In this document: piece by piece, positions 1 through 9,362 of the stretch
Numbering within the stretch: the first letter of the stretch is position 1
Layout: the number at the start of each line of letters is the position of its first letter
From: Sphingobacterium sp. HMA12
GTDB taxonomy: Bacteria; Bacteroidota; Bacteroidia; Sphingobacteriales; Sphingobacteriaceae
Direction of reading: 5' to 3'
NCBI RefSeq assembly: GCF_002933815.1
Contig: NZ_BEYR01000003.1
Location: 124,001 to 188,000, forward strand
DNA length: 64,000 nt
Notes under the pieces: generated by a model
Databases searched by the model: none
Seen by the model: the letters and a program-made list of their open reading frames with translations, nothing else
What the model was told of the DNA's origin: nothing
Translations under genes and position numbers: made by a program

Positions 1-3000
1 CTTTATGATAACCATAGGCCAAAATATTTTCCGCGGTTAGATAGAGAAGTTTAGGCAAGTGCACGCCATTCTGGAAGTCTTTGTACAGCAAAGTTAGACC
101 TATTAGGCTTTCCGCTTTGTCTTTGAATGGTATCAGCTCTTCTTGAAGCTTGTCTAGTTGTTGTTCCAAGAAAAAATCCAAAGCTTCCTCGGAAATTGAC
201 ACCAGCTTGCTTTGTACCAGATCAAATAACTTATTTTGATAATACCATTTATGATGAAATAAGAGATCGAGCTCTGCTTTGGTCAACTCAGGTTGATTTC
301 CGTTTCGGATATTCGTAATCTGTGTTAACCATACTGTTTCTTCTATAATATAGGGAAGAACTGCTCTTCTAAGTTCATAGATTTTAAAATCATACGAGAA
401 GTCCAATTCTGGAAGTTCCTCAAGATGCTGGAGTACATCATGAAGTTTTATTCTTTTCTTCTCTGAAAAAGATCTCCCCAAAGTTGAAGCGATTCTAGCC
501 ACAATTTTTGCCAGTTTTACGGGCCAACGTTCCGAAGCGTTATTTAAGAATTTACTGATAGTTGTTTTGTTCTCAGCTAGGGCGTTAAAAAAGGCCGCGT
601 CGAAAGTGCGTTCAAACAGTTTTATTATTTCTATACTTTTTGAGGAATTATAATATTCATATTCGTCAGGGAATTCCTCTTGACTAGGAAAATCACATAA
701 TTTCGCTGGTCGAAGTCCTGAATAAACAGAATAGAAGTCCAGCATTCGATGAGCTTTTAGGTTTGTTCTGGTTATGACTTCTATCCATTGATAAGAGCCA
801 CTCAACATATCCCTCTGCATGAATACCTCCAAAAGTGCTACACGCTCTGATTGTTTTAGGCGTAGTCTTAGTAATGCATCTATACGTTCTCTATTATTAG
901 CTTCGTCTGCTAGCAGGCAATTTAGGTAAGCTGAAAAGTATGTGGAGGCTTCGCTTGATTTACGGAATTGTTTAAGAAAATTGAAGACCTTCTTTGTCGG
1001 AATATCCGGAAAAGCGACCAGTACTTCTATCCAGTTTAGAGTTAGTTCTTTTTGATCAGAATTGCGGTCTTTGTAAAGTTCGTTCATCCGTTCCATTGCC
1101 TCCAAAGGAATATCGTTTACAATCCCCCTATTTTTAAGACTTATCAATATCTCTTTAACTTGGTAATGGGTCAACTTTGAGAAGTCAGGATATGGTATTG
1201 CAAGATTGGGCTTAGACCGAAAAGATGTAATCCAAAGCGTATTAAGACACTCAGCCATGTTAAATGTACGATTTGAAAAGTAACTGGAGACAACGGAAAA
1301 GTAAATTACCTTGTCAACACGTTTATTTTCGAAAGCTGCTTTAGCTGCAAGGTCCAATAGCTTTTGAATCTGAAACTCATCCCGACAATCAAGATAACTG
1401 TTTATGATCCAATCGTGGCTTAATGATAAAAGAGGTGCAGGATTATTCAAATAATATTCAATTTTTGCTGATTCTGCCCATCTCAAAGATTCTTGCGCCG
1501 GATTTTGTAACCATTCCCTGATGACCCTGTAAAGTGCTGTCTGCTGTTCTTTTAATTCTGGTTGACCATTCATAAAGACCTGAAAACTGTTGTGATAAAC
1601 TGAGATGCCAGACAACTCTATACGTATCAAATGAGATACATCCTTAAATGCTATACTTACATCGGCTGGATATTTGGTCAAGTGGGCAGCTAGGGAAAAA
1701 AGTTGTTCTTTGTGCAACTTAAAATCTAATGCAGTTATTGCATAGCAAAGACTCTGTGCAAGTTCCGAAAGAGAATTCCACAAAGCAGCATAATAGTTTG
1801 AAATATCATTACCATATGGCTTTATTCCCCTAAGATCATAGCTTGAGAGATTTCTGCCATTATTGCTAATCTCCGTAATTACGTATCTTAGGTGCAATGG
1901 GTTTCCAGCGGTTAATTCATAAAGTGCGTCCGTACTCTCTCGAAAGTACTCTTTATATTTTCTCGCAACATCAGGAAATGCCTTTCTTGCAATCTTTGCA
2001 ACCTGTATCCTGTTGAGACCTTTAATTTCGGCCCAATCAGACTTGGGAGCATATTGTTCAACAATTCTTGGAAAACAAGGAGTTGCCATCTCCTGTGTTC
2101 CGAATATTATCCAAAAGCCTTCCTGCGGAAATATAATATCATTTAAGAATGATACTAAAGCGTCTCGGTTTTTACCTTCCCTAATAACATGATCAAGTCC
2201 ATCTATAATAAGAACAAATGCGGTTCCTTGATGACGATGATATTCCGCAATTCGATCTATAAATTCCTTAATAGCGATATATTCTGTATTTATTTCACCG
2301 AGTTCCCTAATCACTGTGTTCTTTTGTTTTTTAAACTCAGCTTTAAGGGCTTCTTTGACCCGATCCGAGTTAAGTCGCTCTGCAAAGGAGGAGTCCTTAG
2401 GGTTTAGGTGGTAATGGTGCCTAAAGACCATGATTCCGTTTTTCTTCAAAGTGGAAAATAATTTTGACAAATAAGTACTCTTACCGCAACCTGGTTTCCC
2501 AGTGAAGACCTTTATACCTCCTTTGACATCTTTGAGCTCGAACAGCAATTTCTCATGAAATCCCCTGTCAAAGAATTCGAAATCGTCAGGTATTTCAAAA
2601 TTTTGATTCAACGGCCTTGGGTTGTCCCATGAAAGACAACTGCGTATTTCTTCAAGCGTGAAGGTTTTAGGAAACATTGCGCGTCCCTGGGAGGCGATAT
2701 AGAGTAATAGGCTATCGACACCCGCTTTGGTGACTTTTAGCTCTTTATACAAAATTTCTCTGAGCGTTGATTCAAGTTCTTGGATGCCTGGCTGATTGAA
2801 CTTAAAGTGAAAGTTCATGAAGAAACTTTCCAAATCTTCTTCGGAAAACTTATCGGTCAGATCTTTATAAAAATCCGGATCGACGTTTGCCACCTTTCTT
2901 TTGTCCAATTTAAAGCCAGATAGGCATTGGGCTACATCTGCTGCGATATTTCCATTGCTTTCTAATGAAGATTTTGTTGGCTCAAGTTCGATAAGTGCTA

Positions 3001-3298
3001 AATATGAGCTAATCCACTTGAATATCCCCTTTGCTTTAAGTTCTCGAAAATCCCATAAGTCCCTATTGGGATGTTGGCGATGCTTTAGCTGAAAATATTC
3101 GGTTGTCCCCTCAGTTCTAGTAACGGTGACGTCATCGATTGCGAAATATTTTTCATTTACCAGATCCGGCTTAAATTGGATTCGTATTTGAGTGTATGCT
3201 CTAGGATTTAGAAGCCAGTCCACACAATGTTTTAGCACGTGAAGGTCCTCATAGGTATAACCGGATCTAATGGAACTATTAGGATTAATTTTGCTCAT
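1..3298 (-). CDS. STAND-type NTPase with N-terminal Cap4/DUF4297-like nuclease domain (partial, runs off left edge)
   Basis: Reading the minus strand from an ATG at 3298 gives 1,099 codons without a stop to the window edge, so the 3' end is missing. Residues about 1-90 resemble the Cap4/DUF4297 double-strand DNA nuclease fold: GYTYEDLHVLKH near the start, an IDD acidic pair near residue 54 and a QLK motif near residue 71, a plausible PD-(D/E)xK set. A Walker A (GKPGCGKST, about 264-272) and a Walker B (FVLIIDGLDH, about 361-370) define a P-loop NTPase. The rest is helical and probably repeat-like. Nuclease, STAND NTPase and long helical sensor is the layout of Avs/AVAST-type anti-phage receptors; that assignment is inference. 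It is divergent from the SEC-C gene. The true C-terminus and any partner genes lie outside the window. Confidence 0.8.
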   Translation of the reverse strand, partial: MSKINPNSSIRSGYTYEDLHVLKHCVDWLLNPRAYTQIRIQFKPDLVNEKYFAIDDVTVTRTEGTTEYFQLKHRQHPNRDLWDFRELKAKGIFKWISSYLALIELEPTKSSLESNGNIAADVAQCLSGFKLDKRKVANVDPDFYKDLTDKFSEEDLESFFMNFHFKFNQPGIQELESTLREILYKELKVTKAGVDSLLLYIASQGRAMFPKTFTLEEIRSCLSWDNPRPLNQNFEIPDDFEFFDRGFHEKLLFELKDVKGGIKVFTGKPGCGKSTYLSKLFSTLKKNGIMVFRHHYHLNPKDSSFAERLNSDRVKEALKAEFKKQKNTVIRELGEINTEYIAIKEFIDRIAEYHRHQGTAFVLIIDGLDHVIREGKNRDALVSFLNDIIFPQEGFWIIFGTQEMATPCFPRIVEQYAPKSDWAEIKGLNRIQVAKIARKAFPDVARKYKEYFRESTDALYELTAGNPLHLRYVITEISNNGRNLSSYDLRGIKPYGNDISNYYAALWNSLSELAQSLCYAITALDFKLHKEQLFSLAAHLTKYPADVSIAFKDVSHLIRIELSGISVYHNSFQVFMNGQPELKEQQTALYRVIREWLQNPAQESLRWAESAKIEYYLNNPAPLLSLSHDWIINSYLDCRDEFQIQKLLDLAAKAAFENKRVDKVIYFSVVSSYFSNRTFNMAECLNTLWITSFRSKPNLAIPYPDFSKLTHYQVKEILISLKNRGIVNDIPLEAMERMNELYKDRNSDQKELTLNWIEVLVAFPDIPTKKVFNFLKQFRKSSEASTYFSAYLNCLLADEANNRERIDALLRLRLKQSERVALLEVFMQRDMLSGSYQWIEVITRTNLKAHRMLDFYSVYSGLRPAKLCDFPSQEEFPDEYEYYNSSKSIEIIKLFERTFDAAFFNALAENKTTISKFLNNASERWPVKLAKIVARIASTLGRSFSEKKRIKLHDVLQHLEELPELDFSYDFKIYELRRAVLPYIIEETVWLTQITNIRNGNQPELTKAELDLLFHHKWYYQNKLFDLVQSKLVSISEEALDFFLEQQLDKLQEELIPFKDKAESLIGLTLLYKDFQNGVHLPKLLYLTAENILAYGYHK

Positions 3299-3361
3299 AT
3301 CTATTGACCAAAATAATGAATTTCTTGATTTCAACCAATAAAACTATACTGGAGGATTAAG

Positions 3362-3405
3362 ATTACTCATGGTAAGCGTGAATGGTTTTAGTACCTTTGA
3401 GTAAT
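3362..3405 (+). promoter_or_regulatory. Putative promoter -7 element inside an 8-bp inverted repeat, upstream of the SEC-C gene
   Basis: The divergent spacer between the two large genes contains TACCTTTG at 3392-3399, a match to the Bacteroidota TAnnTTTG element. Inverted arms ATTACTCA (3362-3369) and TGAGTAAT (3398-3405) overlap it. No clear TTTG element is seen at the expected distance upstream. An operator function is only a suggestion. Confidence 0.35.
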
Positions 3406-3427
3406 TTCAAACAAGTATAAACCAATA

Positions 3428-6400
3428 ATGAAAATAGGGAGAAATGATCCATGTCCTTGTGGTAGTGGTAAAAAATATAAGAAATGCCATTGGGGTAGCG
3501 ATGTTGCAACTACACCTGCTCGTATTACGGATACTCGACAACTAACTTTTAAAGAATTGATACGAGGTTACCGTGGAACCCCTATTTTAAAACTTCTTGC
3601 ATACCTTCAATTATTACCAGAAAATCATGGGCATAATTTTAGCCTTGAAATAATGGCTCGAGAGGTTATGAGAGCTACTAACGAAAATGATCAGAGGCCT
3701 TATATGCCATGGGAACAACTTTTACTAGCCATAAATCAAGGACAACGATATGGCAGTGAGATACCTATAAATTTGTTTACGGAAAATGCCATATCGGTCA
3801 ATGGAAATCAAATTGTATTTCCGGGAGTTTACCGAAATGCTTCTGCAATCCTTAATGAACTCTTGCAAGTCATTCTAACAGGCGAAAATTCTTTGCCAGA
3901 GGATTTTAAATGTCTTGTGTATAATGGTGCCGGATTGTTACTTTATATGAGTAATCAGGTGGCTGACGATTTGAATTACGAACGATACGAACCAGGAAAT
4001 CATTCATCAAAAATTGCTTTCCCGGAATATGAAGAGTTTATTAGTAACTCTAAATCATTAATTTTTCCGACCGAATACCTTAATAAAATAGCGGAGTTAT
4101 ATAATTATGACCTATCGGTAATCGAAAAATTTATATTAATCACAACTGACCCAAGACTTGCAGACGATGACCCAGATGATAATATAGTTTCGTTAAAACC
4201 GCTAATCCGAGACGGTAGTGATATTATATTATATATGCCAACAACTGTCGTAAGTAGCCTCATTGGCTTTATATACGAAGAGGCCGATGCTGCAGGATGC
4301 AAGAACGTTTTTATGGAGATGCTCTTTGAAGAACAAAACCATTGCGCCAGCACGGCCCTCAGCCATTTAGGTTGGGCATTCACCGACATAAAACTTCCTG
4401 ATGATGCTTTTCGTCTACCGATCCGAGAGTCAATATGGCAATTTGATAATCAAAAGTTTGGGTATCTCTGTGTTTTGGATATTGAAAAAATTAATGGAAA
4501 TTATACAAACGAAGAACGGGGAAAATTATTAAATGCGAGGAATACTCAGGTCGTTGAGCATTTAAAGTCTATAGAAGAAGCTGAAACCTTTGAGGTGCTT
4601 TCTCTTTTCGTATTATCTGAGACCGGTCATGGAAGTTATTTCTATATGACAAAACCCGAAAATGGAGAAAAGAGCTTAGTTATGACACTTGGTGACCTTA
4701 ATACTATTGCTTACGATCAAGAATCGGATTTTCTTACATTATGGAAATTTGCTAGCATTTATGACGAAACGAGTTCACGCTTTCGTATTCTAAATGTGAG
4801 CGGACTGTTAAATTTATATGCGGTTTATCGAAACAATGATGGTTCATTAACAAATTCTGACGACGCTCGCCCGAATGGCTCAATGTTAACCTATCTACCA
4901 GGCAATGATATTAGTTTGCGACATGATGTAAAAATTAGTCGTGATGAACACTTAGGAGGACTTATTTTTCCAAGGGGACTTCGTGGGTTTGTTACCATCA
5001 TAAAAAAGCGAGAGTATGCACCGATCTATGGTCTTAAGGACGAACTTTCATCGGAATATAGGCTAATGCTCGAATGTTATAGAATGCCAATTTGGATAAC
5101 TAATTATCAGAAAGACACGGATTCGTTAGCACCTGAAATTGCAGAGGCAATACTGTTTTGGTTATATCGTTTAGAGCCTTTTCTAAGCCCTGAACTCAAT
5201 AAGCAGAATTTTGTACAGTTTGAAATTGAACTGATTATTGACGAACGGATGTTGAACGGCAACGAATTCATCGTTAAAACTGTTGAGCCAACAAGCGTTG
5301 AAATCGCTACATCAATAGATCCACCAAAATTACAAGTATATATCCCTTACGATTTTATGTATCTGACAGGTAGATCCGATAATATAGGAGAGAAAATGCT
5401 GGTAAAAGCAGCTTTAAATGGACTTGTAAATTACATCAGGGAAGCTGGAAAAGAAATAAAATTGACAACGGAACAGATTGATGAAATGGTGGCATCTGAA
5501 CTTCAACCTGATAATGCAAAGATGATACTTTTCACGGACGCAGCTGCCAACGTTGAACTCGATGGAAGACACCTCCCGCCGCAACGATATATAGTGGAAG
5601 TTGATACGTCTTATGTTCTAGATAATTTAGTTAGTTTCTTACCCCCGGACATCATTATTCCTGAAAATTTAGATGATATTAATGAAAAAATCAGTTTATG
5701 TGATGCCATAGTTAGTGCATTGATTACTGAATTGTCACGAAGAATTGCTGATTTCAATGTGACTGAATTAGTCGAATGGTTAATAAAATGGAATGAACGT
5801 TGTATTTATACTAGAGAGATAAGAGAAATACGGTCTCCCGCTAAAATTGCTTGCTTTGCAAATTTTGAAGATGAAGTCAATGATATAAATGAAAAAGACG
5901 GTCAATTGGTTCCAACAGCTCATTCTATTCGCACGTTGATTGAATTTGTTGCTGCCATTGCGCCAAATGGCACAAAGAGACCTAACTATGCTGATATAGG
6001 GGTTTTGCTAGCAATGACCCATCAGCTAACAGTCTGGGGATCAATTAGTGAAGCAATGCGAATGGGGCTAGATAATCCAAAGATCGGATTGTTGCCATCT
6101 GGACGAATTGGAACTGATAAGAGCTTCCAGAATGAAGTACTAGTTCCTTATTCGTATGCGCGTAGCCGAGGCAATGTCGCCCGATATGTCGCCCGTTTCG
6201 ATGAAAAATATATTCATAAATATCACTCTAGTGGCGAAAGGACAGAAGAGAATGATAGGATAGATGCTGCATTTGAGGAAGAGTTTGGAATAACCTTAAC
6301 CGAAGTATCAGAAGTGCTTGGAGTAATGATTAATTATGGTTTTAAAAGAGAAGAGGCGTGTTCTGTTTTACCAGAAAATGAACTGTATCAATTACTTAAA

Positions 6401-7213
6401 TCTGAACTCCCTGAGAGAAATGAAGCACGATTAATTAAGACGCTTGAAACCATGACTCTTTTAGAAAGAAAAGGTATTGGTTCTGCACCAAAAGGCTACA
6501 CATCAAAGGATATTTTCCCATGGCGATATGGCCGGAACTTATCTTATTTAAGACGCCCCCTAGCATTGATCGTTGACAATTCCGGGACGCGTCAATTTTT
6601 ATTTGGTTTCCGGCATTTAAAATCATATGTAGATAACCTTTTGTTTCTCATTTTTACAGGAAAATTGCCTGAAACCAGATCCGAAAAAATGAACGCATTA
6701 ATTGGAACTATACTCCATGAAAAAGGTACTCCATATCGAAATGAAGTCGCTGACTGGTTGAGGATACATACTAATCTTGAAGTGATAAAGCACGAAGTAA
6801 AAATCCAACCTGGCGGCCACATTCTCGCCGGAAAAAACTACGGAGATGTTGACATTATGGCTGTTGATCATGAAGAGAAAATCGTTTACTCAATGGAATG
6901 CAAGAATATCGTTGGCGCAAGAAATATACATGAAATGAAAGTTGAGCTTGATCTCTATCTTGGTAGAGAAGGGCAGGAAGCTAAAGCAAAAATCAATAAA
7001 CATGTTGAACGCAACACTTATTTGCAGGAGCATCCCGAGGTTGTAAAGAGGTTTCTTAAATTGCAAGAAGACGCATATAAAGTAGTATCTATCGTCGTAG
7101 CATCTGAGGAGATGCCAATTACTTATATTGCAAAGACACGTCTTCCATTGCCTGTAATATCCTTCAATCAGTTGAAAGAAAAGGGAAAGAATGCTTTACA
7201 GAAAGAAATATAA
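3428..7213 (+). CDS. Large SEC-C zinc-motif protein with C-terminal PD-(D/E)xK nuclease domain
   Basis: This 1,261-residue protein opens with a SEC-C motif (residues about 8-21, CPCGSGKKYKKCH), a small zinc-binding module. The middle, over 1,000 residues, matches nothing I recognise and has no membrane segments. At the C-terminus, GDVDIMAVD (about 1138-1146) followed by MECKN (about 1156-1160) forms the D...ExK core of a restriction-endonuclease-like nuclease. There is an acidic stretch near residue 235. It stands alone on the plus strand, divergent from the STAND gene and convergent with a HEPN-like gene. A role in phage defence is inferred from the nuclease core and the neighbours. The boundary of the nuclease domain is approximate. 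The ATG start gives the SEC-C motif at the extreme N-terminus, as in other SEC-C proteins. Confidence 0.75.
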   Translation: MKIGRNDPCPCGSGKKYKKCHWGSDVATTPARITDTRQLTFKELIRGYRGTPILKLLAYLQLLPENHGHNFSLEIMAREVMRATNENDQRPYMPWEQLLLAINQGQRYGSEIPINLFTENAISVNGNQIVFPGVYRNASAILNELLQVILTGENSLPEDFKCLVYNGAGLLLYMSNQVADDLNYERYEPGNHSSKIAFPEYEEFISNSKSLIFPTEYLNKIAELYNYDLSVIEKFILITTDPRLADDDPDDNIVSLKPLIRDGSDIILYMPTTVVSSLIGFIYEEADAAGCKNVFMEMLFEEQNHCASTALSHLGWAFTDIKLPDDAFRLPIRESIWQFDNQKFGYLCVLDIEKINGNYTNEERGKLLNARNTQVVEHLKSIEEAETFEVLSLFVLSETGHGSYFYMTKPENGEKSLVMTLGDLNTIAYDQESDFLTLWKFASIYDETSSRFRILNVSGLLNLYAVYRNNDGSLTNSDDARPNGSMLTYLPGNDISLRHDVKISRDEHLGGLIFPRGLRGFVTIIKKREYAPIYGLKDELSSEYRLMLECYRMPIWITNYQKDTDSLAPEIAEAILFWLYRLEPFLSPELNKQNFVQFEIELIIDERMLNGNEFIVKTVEPTSVEIATSIDPPKLQVYIPYDFMYLTGRSDNIGEKMLVKAALNGLVNYIREAGKEIKLTTEQIDEMVASELQPDNAKMILFTDAAANVELDGRHLPPQRYIVEVDTSYVLDNLVSFLPPDIIIPENLDDINEKISLCDAIVSALITELSRRIADFNVTELVEWLIKWNERCIYTREIREIRSPAKIACFANFEDEVNDINEKDGQLVPTAHSIRTLIEFVAAIAPNGTKRPNYADIGVLLAMTHQLTVWGSISEAMRMGLDNPKIGLLPSGRIGTDKSFQNEVLVPYSYARSRGNVARYVARFDEKYIHKYHSSGERTEENDRIDAAFEEEFGITLTEVSEVLGVMINYGFKREEACSVLPENELYQLLKSELPERNEARLIKTLETMTLLERKGIGSAPKGYTSKDIFPWRYGRNLSYLRRPLALIVDNSGTRQFLFGFRHLKSYVDNLLFLIFTGKLPETRSEKMNALIGTILHEKGTPYRNEVADWLRIHTNLEVIKHEVKIQPGGHILAGKNYGDVDIMAVDHEEKIVYSMECKNIVGARNIHEMKVELDLYLGREGQEAKAKINKHVERNTYLQEHPEVVKRFLKLQEDAYKVVSIVVASEEMPITYIAKTRLPLPVISFNQLKEKGKNALQKEI

Positions 7214-7269
7214 AATTGATAATTAAATTAAAGACACTTTGGGACAATACATGCAGGTTCAAAACTTAA

Positions 7270-8142
7270 TTAAATATCATGTTTTGCTTGTTGGTTACTA
7301 GCTCTATGTAGCTTTCCACGAACTTCTCTGGCAATAATTTCTTCTATGAAGGCTGGCAAATCCGGACTTTCGATCTTGGTAACTTCAAATTTAATCTTAC
7401 GAATATAATCATCATAAAAGTATTCAAAAGGTGTTAACATCGAATCAATTGCGAAAGCGTTACTCTTGAATCTTCCCATGTCAACAATCATCTGGTACAA
7501 GGCGTTTACCAGAGTGAAACGAGAGGTCGTCGTAATAATGTTTTCGTGATCTAGTTTGTTAGTTGTGTCTTGGCTGAATTCTATAGAATGTTTTGGTTTG
7601 AATGCGTAAACCCACTCCCCGTGCTGAACCTTATTCCTAATCGAAAAATTCGGGACTAAATATTCTGTTATCATCCTACGCAATCCAAAGTATTGAGCCA
7701 CCAGTTCAACCCCAAGGTTGCGCTTTTGTCGATTTATATTAACAGAAGCACAGATTTCATCCCCCGCCGGTACTAAATCATATGCGATTGAGAATACAAT
7801 TTTTAAAGTTTCATACCATTTTTGATCTAGAGAGCCAATTCGAATCAAATAATCACGTTGGGCATCAGTAAAAAGTCCCTTTTCGTAAAATAGCCGCTTG
7901 ATACTTTCTTCCGCCCACGAAACCTGAATGCCAGATAAAATTCTAAACAACGACTTTTCGATTTGTCGTTGCTGAGCCTTAAGTTGGTCCATATCATTTA
8001 ACGAAAAAATATAATTACCATTAATATCTACCGAACGGTAAAGCCTTTTGATTTGATTACGAATATTATCAAAACCAATTTTTATTAATTTTATATTGGC
8101 ATTATGATATTGGAAATATTTTTCTATCTCTTGTGGGGCCAT
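7270..8142 (-). CDS. HEPN-like protein (putative RNase)
   Basis: This 290-residue helical protein is not a family I can name. It contains RNKVQH (Arg169 to His174), the R-x4-H pattern of HEPN RNase domains, placed in the second half of a helical protein as in that superfamily. The family and the RNase activity are inferred from this motif alone. No MNT-type nucleotidyltransferase gene, the usual antitoxin partner of HEPN toxins, is adjacent. Directly upstream in the same orientation is a compact structured segment (8165-8245) that may be its leader or a separate RNA. It converges on the SEC-C gene with a 56-bp gap and may be part of the same defence cargo. Confidence 0.55.
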   Translation of the reverse strand: MAPQEIEKYFQYHNANIKLIKIGFDNIRNQIKRLYRSVDINGNYIFSLNDMDQLKAQQRQIEKSLFRILSGIQVSWAEESIKRLFYEKGLFTDAQRDYLIRIGSLDQKWYETLKIVFSIAYDLVPAGDEICASVNINRQKRNLGVELVAQYFGLRRMITEYLVPNFSIRNKVQHGEWVYAFKPKHSIEFSQDTTNKLDHENIITTTSRFTLVNALYQMIVDMGRFKSNAFAIDSMLTPFEYFYDDYIRKIKFEVTKIESPDLPAFIEEIIAREVRGKLHRASNQQAKHDI

Positions 8143-8164
8143 TAAAAATAGTTTTAGGTAATCC

Positions 8165-8245
8165 TAGCCGAAGAAATACCTCATTGTACTCCTTCGGCCA
8201 GGAATCGAACCCAGCGAGCTCCTTTGGAGCCGGACACCTGTCCAC
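8165..8245 (-). ncRNA. Candidate structured RNA with a tRNA-like T arm
   Basis: This GC-richer patch lies in very AT-rich DNA. On the minus strand it holds GGACAGGTGTCC (8232-8243), a GCTCC-AAA-GGAGC hairpin (8218-8230), a T-arm-like stem-loop with GGTTCGATTCC, the classical B-box consensus (8198-8214), and a GCCGAAG/CTTCGGC stem (8167-8173 with 8092+100 to 8198). I could not fold a full cloverleaf: the acceptor 5' strand and a proper anticodon stem are missing. It may be a decayed tRNA, an attachment-site relic or a cargo RNA upstream of the HEPN gene. Confidence 0.35.
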
Positions 8246-8752
8246 GCAATACTTAGCTTGATCTTAGGTGTCTTTAATATTTTGTACGGTTAAACTCGTT
8301 AACACTATTCTTCAATTACGAAGATATATATATATTAAATATCTAACAAAAATAAATTTGTTATTTTCAGTATTTTGTACATTTAGATAGTTGATATTTG
8401 TTGTCGGTATTCTAATTTAGTAATTGATAGTAAATGCTTGTTTACGAACAAAGTTTTTTTAGCTTATACCTTCTGATTAATATATCTTTACCATTTTGAT
8501 CATCGGTTTCCTTTTGGGGTTGAGTTATTTGTGAGTTTATTGATATTTAGCAGATCAAATATATTTGTTATATCGTTTAAAATAATATTAGCTTTATCTT
8601 GTTAAAGTTCGTCTTTTAAGTTTCTATTAGTTTTTGAATTTTTTGTTTATTGGAATAGATAATTTTGCAATATATGGCGCGAAGTGAAAAATAATTCTTA
8701 TTTTAAATAAATACCTATATAATCGCCATTATAAACATTAAATTCTTAATAA
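8246..8752. other. AT-rich intergenic stretch, no gene seen
   Basis: About 500 bases of AT-rich sequence with stops in all frames. The only signal noted is TAATTTTG at 8660-8667, a TAnnTTTG-type element that could serve the 168-residue HEPN-like gene downstream, but with poor spacing to the nearest TTTG. I see no coding remnant. Confidence 0.5.
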
Positions 8753-9259
8753 ATGAATGGGCTCCAGGAAATGATTTTAAGAAGTGAAATTGTACTACAA
8801 TCTCAAATTGCTAAAAGGGCTGCTGAACGTTTGTGCGCCACCTATGCTAATTTTGATAATGTAGAAACATGGTGCTCAATTCAATCTATTCTAGTAGCAG
8901 CAGGAAATGTGTCAAAAATTCTTTGGCCCAATCACAAATATAAAACGCGGGGCGAGCATTTAAGACGATTATTAAAAGTAAAAGAGGACAATCTTCTTTC
9001 CAACCGAAAATTCCGCAATCATTTTGAACATTATGACGAAAGAGTTGAAGAATGGTTTGAAAATAGTTCCCAAGGTGTATATATCGATTTAGCTATGAAT
9101 CCCTCTTTTAGAAACCATGTTTTTAACGAACCGTCTTTAAATACCCATAGAGGGTATAATTCTATTAATAATTCAGTAGTATTTCGTGGCGAGACCCTAT
9201 ATTTGGATGAAGTATTAGCTGCGCTTGATAGTATACTTAATAATTGTAAATCATACTGA
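8753..9259 (+). CDS. Small HEPN-like protein
   Basis: This 168-residue protein carries FRNHFEHYDERVEEW; the core RNHFEH (Arg88 to His93) fits the R-x4-H HEPN motif and is followed by an acidic helix. The family is inferred from the motif. It lies 103 bp upstream of the 783-residue nuclease-like gene on the same strand, so the two may be co-transcribed and could work as a pair, for example an RNase or regulator with a DNA-targeting partner. No signal peptide or membrane segment is seen. It could be a catalytically inert HEPN scaffold instead of an RNase. Confidence 0.6.
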   Translation: MNGLQEMILRSEIVLQSQIAKRAAERLCATYANFDNVETWCSIQSILVAAGNVSKILWPNHKYKTRGEHLRRLLKVKEDNLLSNRKFRNHFEHYDERVEEWFENSSQGVYIDLAMNPSFRNHVFNEPSLNTHRGYNSINNSVVFRGETLYLDEVLAALDSILNNCKSY

Positions 9260-9362
9260 GTTTGTTGTTAAAGTCTTTTCGTACAATTAAAGTGTTCTCT
9301 TTCCTAATAATCCCATTCGATAGATCTATAGTAATTATTTTAAATATTAAATCTTTGCAAAA

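Noticed and set aside
2189..2407. Small plus-strand frames (also at 127-318 and 2901-3092) in the first 3.3 kb
   Set aside because: They lie antisense to the 1,099-codon minus-strand STAND gene, which explains the region.
7270..8142. HEPN/MNT toxin-antitoxin pair
   Set aside because: No MNT nucleotidyltransferase gene is adjacent, so only the HEPN-like part is supported.
8143..8752. Retron or CRISPR-type element in the structured/AT-rich intergenic stretch
   Set aside because: No reverse transcriptase gene nearby and no regularly spaced repeats.
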